Below are positions 14,001 to 24,100 of a stretch of DNA of 47,823 bases, in pieces (the first letter of the stretch is position 1; every line of letters begins with the position of its first letter). The stretch is taken from contig BLXT01000975.1 of the NCBI GenBank assembly GCA_019648995.1, forward strand, positions 1,587,489-1,635,311. The letters run 5' to 3'. Under the pieces are notes generated by a model, which was given only the letters and a program-made list of their open reading frames with translations, was not told where the DNA came from and searched no databases. The DNA comes from Plakobranchus ocellatus (taxonomy: Eukaryota > Mollusca > Gastropoda > Plakobranchidae). A program made the translations under genes and the position numbers.

Positions 14001-14941
14001 ACTTTTACAGTTCTAAAACACAAAAATCCTTGACCAGGCAAGTGGCAATATCTGCTTTTACTTTTGCCACTTTTTAAAAATCATATCTCTAACAATATTG
14101 CCAACAAATAATTTGTAAATTATATATATCTGTCAAAGACGCCTAAAAAACCTGATGCAAATGCAATGTCATATGCAGGAACCATACTTATGTCAGGCTA
14201 TAAAATATCACTTGATTTGCTCGCCCAGTATATAGAAAATGAAATAAAAGTGAATAGATGAAACACATTTCTAAAATGGTAATTGCAAACTTAATGTTGA
14301 AATATCAAAGACTGTAGCATAAGTACACACAAAAAATGTTATCGACTTGTAAGAAAACAACTCATCCATTAAGTTTTGGTAGATCATAATAACAATAATT
14401 CAAATATCAGCCAAACAAACTGGCACTGTTACTAAATGTAGAAAATGTGGCAGAACTCTGAATCCTGTCATATCTAGCTTAAGCAAGTTGTAAATAGGAC
14501 CCAAGAGACTACCTTGTGGAATACCACTAAGTACCTCAATTTTACTTGATAAACATTCACTAGATCTCTGTATTATTACAAATAAAATTTACAGACAATG
14601 TCGGTACACCCCAGAGAGATGAATTCATCCCTATGCTTTTAATATACTTCGACATGCTAAGTGGAATAGTACCGACTCCTGAGACATTACTGATGAATAG
14701 AGTGCGAGAAGCACAGACCTAAGCTTAGATATTACATAGACGCCAGCTTTGGTGAACTGTAGAAAAGGCCTAAATATTTAAACTATCATAATGAATATTT
14801 TAAACAAACAAATCGCCTTATCACTTACTCTTCCTTAAGCAAAACCTCTTTTTCTGTTGGTTCAGGTGTTTTAGGTTTTTCGGCCTCAACAGGCGCATCA
14901 TCACCACCCTTTCCTTTTTTACCCTTTTTCTTTGGCGGCAT
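7799..14941 (-). CDS. CCDC166: CCDC166-like coiled-coil protein, seven coding exons, 306 residues
   Basis: Exons on the - strand: 14829-14941, 12985-13038, 11975-12029, 11218-11362, 10058-10137, 8771-8947 and 7799-8095 (stop at 7801-7799). All introns are GT-AG and every junction keeps frame. The product starts MPPKKKGKKGKGGDDAPVEA, a lysine-rich head, and then is almost wholly helical heptad sequence. Landmarks follow vertebrate CCDC166 in order: HEYMSYMEKKTSKR and LSDHNKQEIR (exon 4), LQEYK|DLQTDQLNKIRELER across exons 5-6, RIQSLEKKA, then LENRALRQELL and LLLEQKRQLLREQ in the last exon. The C-terminus (SYKPLDLGQEEEDEG onward) is acidic and probably disordered. CCDC166 belongs with the DUF4515 coiled-coil proteins, whose relative BBOF1 acts at ciliary basal bodies; a ciliary role here is only an inference. 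The start codon is the first ATG after a stop-rich leader and lies in the lysine-rich head typical of such proteins. Confidence 0.9.
8771..8947 (-). CDS. CCDC166: CCDC166 exon 6
   Basis: 177 bases, 59 codons, phase 0 at both ends, acceptor TTTTTTTCAG and donor GTAAGAAAAG. It encodes the strongest family match, LNKIRELERQVMQMR, and RIQSLEKKANK at its end. Confidence 0.9.
9425..9835 (+). mobile_element. LINE (non-LTR retrotransposon) ORF2 3' remnant
   Basis: The + strand reads, with several stops and shifts, as the C-terminal end common to many animal LINE ORF2 proteins. Recognisable pieces are VTQRAMERRVF, KIPCKEVRERTKLKDLVDFA, ERQKRKLAGHIRRISDN, KRTTNWRP and GKRLRGRQPTR. It lies in CCDC166 intron 5 (between exons 5 and 6), antisense to the gene. 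In-frame stops after TNWRP and PTR show it is dead. The 114-residue open frame on the opposite strand here is only its shadow. Confidence 0.8.
10058..10137 (-). CDS. CCDC166: CCDC166 exon 5
   Basis: 80 bases: CT completes a Ser codon begun in exon 4, then 26 codons, LENLLLEKQHLLEKTNQELG to DLQEYK. Acceptor is a long pyrimidine tract ending TTGCTAG; donor GTAAGTTG. A nearer TTTAG would create a stop at the junction, so the TTGCTAG site is chosen. Confidence 0.88.
11218..11362 (-). CDS. CCDC166: CCDC166 exon 4
   Basis: 145 bases, 48 codons plus one base (T). It encodes HEYMSYMEKKTSKRQ, LSDHNKQEIRNIQLQRQ and EEEFDEKKK, a block also recognisable in vertebrate CCDC166 and BBOF1-type DUF4515 proteins. 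Acceptor TTCATCAG, donor GTGAGG. Confidence 0.88.
11639..11681. other. assembly gap (N run)
   Basis: 43 N bases flanked by CTCCCCC on the left and CC plus a run of A on the right, in CCDC166 intron 3. Probably an unread C or A homopolymer; no exon is interrupted. Confidence 0.95.
11975..12029 (-). CDS. CCDC166: CCDC166 exon 3
   Basis: 55 bases: G completes a Leu codon, then 18 codons, KQENEWLQNEAQKIRIES. Acceptor TTCATCAG, donor GTAAGTTT. Short but required to join exons 2 and 4 in frame, and the sequence continues the heptad pattern. Confidence 0.85.
12985..13038 (-). CDS. CCDC166: CCDC166 exon 2
   Basis: 54 bases: G completes the Glu codon from exon 1, then LEQVTLQLEKDKKTVDD and two bases of a Leu codon. 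Acceptor TTTTATTCTAG; donor GTATCC is weak but is the only one that keeps phase with exon 3. Confidence 0.8.
13261..13574. repeat. large inverted repeat around a SINE-like core
   Basis: The segment 13261-13362 is repeated as its reverse complement at about 13472-13574 with few mismatches. Both contain GTTATCCACAC, AGCCAAGACCACAATGCTA and ATACAGTGTGAACGACACAAA on one or other strand. The ~109-base spacer carries GGTTCGAATCC, a tRNA B-box (T-arm) consensus. It lies in CCDC166 intron 1 and would fold into a ~100-bp hairpin. Confidence 0.85.
13752..13915 (+). mobile_element. tRNA-derived SINE-like repeat (second copy)
   Basis: GATGGCTCAGTGCTTG fits a tRNA A-box region. It is followed by GCCAACGA and a body ACTCAGACATATTG...TTTTCTCTCGTCTTCT...CTTGTCTTGTCTGTTGCTA that is repeated from 13365-13485. 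In this copy the B box is deleted; in the other copy it is intact (13380-13390). Known families of tRNA-derived SINEs have such heads; the family name is not known to me. Confidence 0.6.
14490..14600 (-). mobile_element. non-LTR reverse-transcriptase fragment
   Basis: The - strand reads ECLSSKIEVLSGIPQGSLLGPI with the block SGIPQGSLLGP at 14528-14493, the conserved SGxPQGSxLGP reverse-transcriptase motif of jockey/CR1-type LINEs. Similarity stops abruptly after it (no catalytic YxDD is seen). It is a short relic in CCDC166 intron 1. Confidence 0.65.
14829..14941 (-). CDS. CCDC166: CCDC166 exon 1 (first coding exon)
   Basis: 37 codons plus GA, donor GTAAGTGA. It encodes MPPKKKGKKGKGGDDAPVEA and KTPEPTEKEVLLKE. 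A longer open frame over the same bases is in another phase and is not the gene. Confidence 0.85.
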
Positions 14942-16245
14942 CTTAACCTTGCTAATTCAACCCTAACTCTATATTTTCCCAAATTAAACCTAGATCTAAA
15001 TAAAGATCTTGAAGATGAGTTTTTATTTAGACTAATTTTTATAACATGTACTCGTCTCGTCAACAATGGTCAAACTGAAACAGGAAATTCAATGTCTGAA
15101 GCGTTCTCTTTGTAACTATGGTGAATCGTTACGCCATACTTTCGCTTTGAACAATCACTAATTGATTAATTAATTAATTAGGTCTCGTATTTTTTACTGC
15201 AGTTTTTTTTTTATAGTATATTAAATCACTTTAATATTATTTATGTCGGTGAGAGAGCAATTAAATATATAGCAAGATATTTCTTTTGTGTTCATTTTGG
15301 GAGGCATTGCTTTCTAGTGCTAGATCTTTATCAACTATGTTGGCTTTGTGACTAATCTATATGTTATTTTTTTTAATAACTCCATCATTACGGAAATTAC
15401 GTCGCTTAAAAAAGTCACATGTTGCGAAATATTTAGCAATATCTTTAAAACGAAAGCCTGAAAGCCTAATATCACCTCGGAATGGCTTTATGCACAAAAA
15501 ACAAAAAACATAAATCCAAGTATATATATAAAAAAAAAATAGTAGATCTTTCGGTACTTTGTCTGGAACAGACATTCACGATCAAGTTCCTTCACTCAAC
15601 TCAGTTCTCAATTTACTTATGAAGTGACTGTTGCTACCTATAACGATTGCTCATGAGTTGAAACTTTCAATGAAAATTATTCATTCTCTGTCTACCTATC
15701 AGAGTACTCTGTTGTCTACCTCTACCGCGATTGCCTTCCAGTGATTGCTAACGTGTTCTAAACCCTTGTGTCGGCAAATATTGTGGTTTAGTTGTAGATA
15801 TGATAGACAAATACGAAAGAAATTTCTGTGGAGCTAGAATCTAGCCACTGTACTTGCTTTTTCTGCCCCCCCCCCCCTGAGTTTTAGTTTTTTTTATGAA
15901 ATTGTAGTTCAAGTCGGCAAAGGTATGTTCATTTTACGGCTGATACGAAACACTTTATGTACATAATTATTTATATCAGTTTAGTTTATTTTATGAAATG
16001 ATAGCCTCTTTCTCTTAACAAATTCAGTAGAAGCAGTTAGAGAATAACTTTTATTAGAAGTCATGGTAATGGTAGCAGTAACAGCTTTATAAGATTTCCA
16101 AGAACAGGTATGAGTGGAGGATGATCGCCAAAATGTCTGTTCCAGACATCTTTTTCTCCTTTGTCAGTCTTCGTCGTAGGCCATAGATTCGCTCTAGACT
16201 ACAAACAGCTATCACTATTGGACATTCTGATCAAGGGGAGTAACA
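14942..16245. promoter_or_regulatory. shared upstream region of CCDC166 and LSM11
   Basis: The two start codons face away from each other 1.3 kb apart, so both promoters and 5' UTRs must lie here unless there are upstream non-coding exons. No clear TATA box can be assigned. A SINE-like repeat (15561-15779) and a C run (15868-15878) lie inside. GTCTGGAACAGAC at 15561 recurs inverted as GTCTGTTCCAGAC near 16135. Bidirectional control is an inference from layout. Confidence 0.45.
15561..15779 (+). repeat. dispersed SINE-like repeat, copy 1
   Basis: This block matches 24034-24230 in the same orientation with many small differences. Shared landmarks are TCTGRAACAGA, CTTTCACTCAA, CTCATGA, TTTTCAATGAA, TGTTCTAAACCC and GCGGCAAAT/TCGGCAAAT. 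Two copies in one window show it is an interspersed repeat. It sits between CCDC166 and LSM11. Confidence 0.75.
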
Positions 16246-16884
16246 ATGAAAAATTTTCAGGGAAAGATGGCAGCATCCACGAAGGAGGCGGCCTCTTCAA
16301 TTCCAAATGAGAACCCTGAGGCTTTAAACACGCAGGAAACATCCGACACTTTTGTTACATATGATTCAATGGATAATAATATGCAAGAAAAGTCAGCGAC
16401 CTTGTTTGAAACTCGTGATAGAAATGAAGAATCTTTGACTTTGGACAAATCTAGATCTAGTCTAAATGAAGAAGAGCTTGATTTATGTTCTCCAAAATTC
16501 AACCCATCATTAGCTTTAAAATCCGATGTTACAGTACCTTCACCCAATATATTGACTTACAAGTCTTTATCTAGCTATGAAGAGGCAGTAAAACGTAGAC
16601 GACAAAAGCAGGAGTCGAAACTTGGGGCTAGAAAGTCCAAAGATGAAGCAGGAATGTCAACACCAAAATCCAAAGGAGGATGTGAAACCAAGACTTTTTC
16701 ACATTATAAACCTATTATTCCTGGAAATGATACGCCAAGAGCTAATGCTAAAGGCAATAAAAAGCAACTGAAGGAAAGGTCTCTTGATTCAAAACTTAAT
16801 TTTGAACGGAAGGCAAGCAATCGAGAGCCTGAAATGCATCAAACTAGCAAGAGTAGCCTTTTGGAGAGGAAAGCTTTCACAGAG
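16246..16884 (+). CDS. LSM11: LSM11 exon 1
   Basis: 213 codons, ending at ACA GAG before donor GTAGAT. It encodes the disordered, charged N-terminal region with the FNPSLAL motif and basic runs such as KRRRQKQ. If the donor is not used, the frame runs six more codons (VDLDDL) to a TGA at 16903-16905. Confidence 0.88.
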
Positions 16885-17272
16885 GTAGATCTAGATGACC
16901 TTTGAATGAGATAAATTTTATGAATAATAAAATTGATAATTGGAAGTCTTGAAAAGAGTTTCAAAGGACCAAAAAAAAAAAGATCCTTATCATAACACCA
17001 CAATAGAGACCTTATATGAATACATTCAAACATACATGTAGTAGGCCTATGTGCTTGCTAAACATGGTTTTTTCCAAGACTCTAGATCTAGAGGAGAGAC
17101 TGGAAACTTGCCTTAGATGGTAGTCGATGACAACTGCATTATCAAGATGTAATTGCCAGACAGCCCAACATCTTATAATGACTCATGTCTGTAAACAGCA
17201 TATTGTGGGTTTTTTAGCTAAGAGACAAACAGTAGGCCTAAAAATATGTTCAGTGTTTGCTTTGTCTATCTC

Positions 17273-17364
<92 letters not shown>

Positions 17365-18092
17365 TAACTCCTCTAGCTCTCTTCCTCTCTCTTTGCTAAG
17401 TATGTCTTTCCACAAACTAAATATACTACAGGCTTCCAAATCCCATATATGCTACTTCACAAAACCCGTGCTGAGCTTGAATCCCATCCGCCATATTTCT
17501 GTTTGCAGAATGTTATTTCGTTTTGATGCTAAATTTGAATGTATGATTGTTGTGTCTGGTCCAAACAAGTAAAACACACTCACACACGTCACATGTTCCA
17601 AAAAAATCTTATTGTCAAATAAATTACTAAAAAAAAACCCAACAAACTAGAACAACAGTCACTTAATTCTTATGTCAAACAGTTAGGAATACAGGAAAAT
17701 TCAGGTACAACATTCTTGGAAACAAAATGATTATAGTTATACTTATAGGATCCTGAGGATGCAGGGGCAGTTGATATAGCAGTAATCAGAATAAAAAAAG
17801 AGCAACCACCACTTAAGCCAATAGTGAACAAAAAGTCAACGAAACAGTAGTACATTAAAAAGTTTCACCTTTATTGGCTTCATCAGTTTCTTTCATATAC
17901 AACATAACAAAGATAATGCACAGGACATAGAAATGACAGTTATGAACAAATGAGGAAAGGGGAGAGAGGGAGTGGAGGAGCAGTTTGGAAAAATCATTTA
18001 CCGCTAAAAGAAAAGTTTAATGAAAAAAATATGACTGGTTGCGGGAAAAAGTATTTGAGGTAATGTCTTTAAAATTAGCGACCAACAAAATT

Positions 18093-18170
<78 letters not shown>

Positions 18171-21100
18171 ACACACACATTATTGAAATTTATTGAAGAA
18201 TGGATGTAAAGCAACAATATAAGGTAACAATATTTTAAAAATTTAGATGTAGATTCTACAAATTCAGTCTAGCAACCAACAACCTCGTAATTGCTGCTAG
18301 CTTACATCTATTTTTTTTTTAAAGGTATACTTATACATTGTAATCGATTTTTATCGCACAGGTTTTTAGGGTAAATAACAGCAGGTGTGTAGGGAAAGCT
18401 TTTTCTAAGGTCTTATTCCTGTTTGTAACCGAATTTGGGTTGAAGGTGTGTACATCACATTGCACTATTGGCATACAAAATCAATGACAGAAACTTACAC
18501 ATGCCTTTTCAGTCACACGGGAGAAACACAAAGAGGTTAAAGAAAAAATAGATGCCAGCATCAAAGTAATAGCTACAGTAGTGGAATCAAACTTTTAATA
18601 TAAAAATAAGGTCATTAGTTAAAGAACCATACAGTTTAAATATTAGCATATTTTTCTTTAGATTCCCAAGCATTATTTTTTTTGTAAAATTATTTTTATA
18701 ACAGCCATGCTAAACTATCAAACTATAATGCTGTAGTACTATCTCTCTTTCTCTCTCACTCTCTCTCCTCTCACCTAGGGGCCCTTCCCTCTCCTGCTAC
18801 CCTTCCTCTCTTTCTAGTTTGCTGTGGAATGTATTTACATGTATTATCCATCTCCTCCCCTCGCTATCTCTCTTTTTCCTTTTCTCTCTCTCTCTTTTTT
18901 GTCTGTATTTTTCTCTTTTTCATTTTTTTTACCTCTTGCGCTCCTTCCTCTTATAATTCTCCTCTTCCATTCTGTTTCCCTACTTGTACAACGTCTCTCA
19001 ACCTTCTTTTGTTCCTCTCCTCTCCCTCCTTCCCCATACTTTCTCCTACTGTCGGTGAGTCCATGTGTCTCCCTGTCTTACTGTGTCTTTCTCTATCTCT
19101 TTAGCTCCCCCCATCCCTTCCTCTTCTCTCTGTTATGACTCTTTATGTCTCTTTCTCTCTCTTCATCTTTCCTCTTCTCCTCTTCCCTCCTTTCTCTCTA
19201 TCTGTTGAGTCCTCTGTAGAAAAGCAGTAGTTATTATGTTTGGGAGAAGTATGTGTGTGTGGTCGTGGTTTTGGGGGGGGGGGGGAGGAAGGAGAGGGGA
19301 GGTAGCAGACAATATCAAGAAGATATCAGAAAAATGACAAACATGGCAAGGCAGTGTTTTCACTAATTACTAAAATTCAGAAAGCTCTAAACTATTTGCA
19401 GTGATGGTTATTTGAATCTTTGACATTCATATTAAGAAGGAATTGTTGATGATTAATGTGATACTGATACTTAAAGAGCACAAATATTGTTAGATCTGTA
19501 CACCATTGAGTAAATTGAGCTGAGCACTGACTCTTCAATATTTCAGCATGAGATGGCCACTCCTTGATTTGCATGTCAAACGGGCAGTTCTGATCTCTCC
19601 TTTTGAGTCTCTGGTTTTCTTTAAAGGGGGCAGTGTTAAAAAAATGTGGTTTCAGCAACAGTGTTCACTGTCAACGTTTCACATTTTTGTCTATCTGACT
19701 GATGATTATGAAACCAAAAAACACTTAAAAACTGAGGTGGCAGCTTAGATACAAGAAGTACCAATAAGCCTACAGGTATAAGTTAATTTTCTCTTCCACT
19801 AACCTGGCTTACTCTCTAACTTTCTTATGTTGTTAAGTACATTCATTTATGTACATAATATACATTATGGGAGATGATTCACCTGTCTGATCTAAGGTGC
19901 AACATTGTAATACTGTGGAAGTGTGTGATGCAAGGTACCGGGAAGCACATGACACCATGTTTGTAGTGGTGGGTTCTACTTCCACAAAAATGTCTGTGGG
20001 AATAGACTCCCTGTATGTCTCTTGATATAAGCCTTTATTTATTGTGATTATTGTCACTGTGACTGTGGATACAAGATACAAAACAGTTGTCTATGAATGT
20101 TTCCTTTTTTGAAATTTCAATTGGAATAAAATCTAGAGAAACACAAAGTTTAAATATTTGCATCTCAGTGGAAATGCTCTCCTAGGATTAGATCAGTTGT
20201 TTTTTCTCAAACCTGTGATTTTTTCAACTCCATAGCCTTTTGAACTTTTTTTTTTTTTTATTTTAAAAAGTTTGTTTCACCTTCTATGGCACTTGCTCTT
20301 CATCGTTAACATTTAGAAAGTTGAGGTAGTTACTGGATAGATCTACAATCCAGAATCAAATCTAGAGACATAGATTACTCAAAAATGTCTTTTGGCTTCA
20401 GATCTTGTACAGAAAGCCTGAATCAAAATCTCAATCATTTATCTATTACTAGACTAAAATTTTACTAAGGTTAAAAGACAATCTTAAACATTTTCAAATC
20501 TATTGAACCTGGATCCACCTCTTTGCACTATTATGGTAGATAGGTTTAAGTGAATCAATAGGAATATTCAATAATTTATGTATAAAGAAAAGGCAACAAA
20601 GAAAGCAGTTTTACTATTTGCTTTAAAAAAAAAAGTGACTTACACATACACACACACCAAAAAGTCACCCTGGATTCAAATTCTGATTGGGCGCATTATG
20701 ATCCAAGTTTATGCCACCACACCATCGACTTGATGTAGAGGAGAAATAATATGGGACCAATCCTTTTTTTTGTCTTGAAGATCAGTAGAAGTGACTATTT
20801 CCATAGAAATTTAGGAGTAGTAAAAACATGTTGGGCTCTGCAGTTGAGGGCAAGGTAGAGGTAGCAGAAGCAGTAGCAGATACATTAAAAAAGGATTAAG
20901 ATTATTTAACATGAGGATCAAATTAATAAGGTGTTGGTGATAACCCTTGTTCTCCAAAACAAATTATTTTGAAAAAACCATAATCATGGAAGAAATTGAT
21001 GCTATTTTTTGGCTTTGCTAATATTTATTGAATCATGGATTTTTGGATAAACAAAGAAGTGCACTTAAGTTAGAGAACTTGTATTTTCAATTTGACCCCT

Positions 21101-24100
21101 TTTGTGGTTCCAGATATTAAAATTTTGGGTTATTGAAAGAGCATTCATAATTCACTAATACATAAAAAAGAGTCAAAGTTCTTCCTTTCAGTTTAGCTAA
21201 TAAAAAATTTTCTTGAGATCAGTGTTTTGCTTTGCTTTACTCCTCAGAGGCATGAAGATCAAAGTAATAAAAATCAATCAGAGGAAGATAAAGCAAGTTT
21301 GCCAACATCTTCAAGACAGCATGGGAAGAAAGAAAAGAAAAATATTTTTACAAGGATGGAGACAGGTAGACAATAAAACCATTTTATGCTCTAATAGACA
21401 AGAATTAATTTGATACATTTTATGTGGAAATTTATGTTTGTCAAGATCATCTTTGCATATGATGTTCCTTGAAATACACACAGTCTCTAAATAAAATATT
21501 AAAATCTAGTGTTCTGTAATACTCCAGTTGGGTTTTTTTTTTCTTTTGTCAGAATAACTCTTTCTTTGTAAAAGGAAAGCTATACACTGAATATTAGGGC
21601 TATAATCTAAAAAAATTACTTAAATTTTTTCCTTCTTCTCACTAGTCAAATTTCATTGCAAAAATAGTGACTTGAAATTCACCTGTAGGGTTAGGTGTAA
21701 CCTATTTTCAGGTAAAATTAACTTGAAATTAACCTGTAGGGTTTGGTGTAACCTATTTTCATGTAAAAACAATGATATGACACAATTTAACTACATCAGA
21801 AATTGAGCAATGATATCAGGTTTTGTGAAATGCTCTTCCTGTCCTGTTCTCTTTAGTGAGTTACTAATCATGGTAAATTTTTTTTTTCTTTATAATTATA
21901 AATATTAGTGTGTAATGTACAAACTGAAGGAAAGTTCAAATTTTAAAAAAGAAAAGAGAAAAAGATATATTTCATCAAGTTCAGATTAGGTAATAACTAT
22001 ATTTTATCTGATTCAGCACAGTATTTTTGCTAATAATTGCCAAATATTCAGAATAAATTGGATGGATATCGGATATGACTCTATTCCATACCAATAAAAA
22101 ATTGTGAATTCTTCACAAAAAATCCCAAACTTTTCAATGTGGCATTAGATCAAGCAAAAATACGCTGCAAATTGTACAATTTAGAGAGAAATTCTCAACT
22201 TTATTATTCAATAATTTAATATAGATACACATTTTCTTGAAGAGGGCTCCGCAACAACAACCAAAATTCAAGAGCAGCTTACTGAAGTCTGATACTCAAA
22301 ACTTCACTGAGCCAATCATTTTAATAGATTTATTTTCACTAGATCTTGATTTAATGGGGCATATTTTGAGGTCTTTTTGAATCATTTTTAGGTTTTCTAC
22401 TTTATTTGTAGCACTCCTATAAAGTAAGCACAGTTACAAATCTATGATGGTGAATTTGAATTAAAGAAACCTAATTTAGAGAAGTAAGAAATAACCACTC
22501 TTATAGGTACAGAAAATCTAAGACATATATAGAATGTGCAAGTCAGACATGTGAGTAATTATTCTCCTTCATGTGCAGGGGTTTGATTCAAACTAATCAG
22601 GTTTCTTAAGATTTAACAAAAGTAAATTTGTTGAGGACAGTGAAGTCAAAGTACCAGGAATATAATAAAGATCATACATACTGTTTACTGTTATGGGACT
22701 CACATGCGCTATCAACAATAGAGATAAAAAAAAAGAAGAAAAGGTTTTCAACGACTAATTGGGGATGACAGTAACCTTTTTTTTTTAACAAAAACATGTA
22801 ATATCTTCCATAGCTTATGATATGTATATATATATATAATCAGTAATATATAACCCTGTTGTATCTGTCCTTTTGAATTTCATTTTAAAATGAAAGAATT
22901 ATTTTTAGGTAAAGCTTAATTATGTCACAAAATCTCTTATTGATTCACAGTTTTGTCCATCTTTATAATAAGAAACATAGAATAAAGAACAATTCAATGA
23001 AAATTTCACTTTTCTTCTTTCAGTATCAGGCCCCTTGAGTCTTTTAAACCGCTGTGTGAAAAACAAAGAACATGTGAGAGTTGTTACAAGAGGAGCTGTG
23101 ACTTTGAACAGCATTTGCCGAGGCTACATTGTTGCCTTTGATAAATACTTTAATATGGTTTGTACTTCAAACACAGCTTTGCTAAAATTTAGTCTGTCCA
23201 TGCATTTTTTTTTTTTTAGATTGACAAATAAGGAAGATCCAAAGTAGTAATCTGAAATGTCTCAACCATGTATTTTTCTAAAGTTCATTGTGGAAAGAAG
23301 TAGACAATTTTATTTGTTCTTTTTATTGTACCTTTGGATGAAAAAAGTCAGTCTTGGAAAGTTAATCACAATAGAGCTTATGTCCCTCTCTTAAAGTTCT
23401 TATTTTCTGTGAATAAATTAATCAAAGTTGCCAAGAGATTTTATTGTTAGGATTTGTGATCTGTACAAGCAGATTGTGTTGATTTGTTTTATTCATAACA
23501 TAGTTTTGGTAGATGCCTTTGTATTAACAGATCACTATATTGGTATTTATGAGGATACTCCCCCCCCCCCCCAAAAAAAAAAAAAAAAAAATTGGATCAC
23601 TTTTCTATTTCGAAGCTTTCCTTTTGCTTACATTGGTTAAATCACACTGTAATTGTATTGAATAGTAACAATTTGGTCTACTTTGCTGCTGATTATCTGG
23701 ATGTTTTTAATCTTCAGTCAAGATAGTATTTAATACTTGACAGCTTACTACCTTTTTTGCATTTTTTTTTTTCATTTTAGACCTTTTTTTGGCAAATTGT
23801 CATTAAGATTGGGCAGGCAAAGATGAGGAAATGTGCTATTGAATTAAAAACTATTTTTTTTCTGAGAAACAAAGTTTATCACATATGGACCTGAAGAAAT
23901 GTAGTCATGAGTGACCATGTATTATCTGTTGTTAATTTTTAAAATTATTCTCTCAATGCAGGCAATGATTGATGTTGATGAGATTTATAGAAGGCCAGCT
24001 GAACTGGGCAAAGTGAAAGCGGTAAGTGCCTTATCTGAAACAGATTTTAGCGATCACTGCCCTTTCACTCAATCTTCTCAATTAACCTCATGAGACTGTT

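Noticed and set aside
14821-15066. 81-codon basic frame over CCDC166 exon 1
   Set aside because: It is in a different phase; the in-frame exon begins MPPKKKGKKGKG and joins exon 2 correctly.
16257-16547. 96-codon - strand frame under LSM11 exon 1
   Set aside because: Shadow of the LSM11 coding frame.
17127-17572. Open frames rich in Ser and Leu across the CT repeat
   Set aside because: They exist only because a dinucleotide repeat has no stop codons; the flanks are not protein-like.
18017-18217. Arg-Glu repeat frame on the - strand
   Set aside because: Artefact of the CT microsatellite at 18096-18166.
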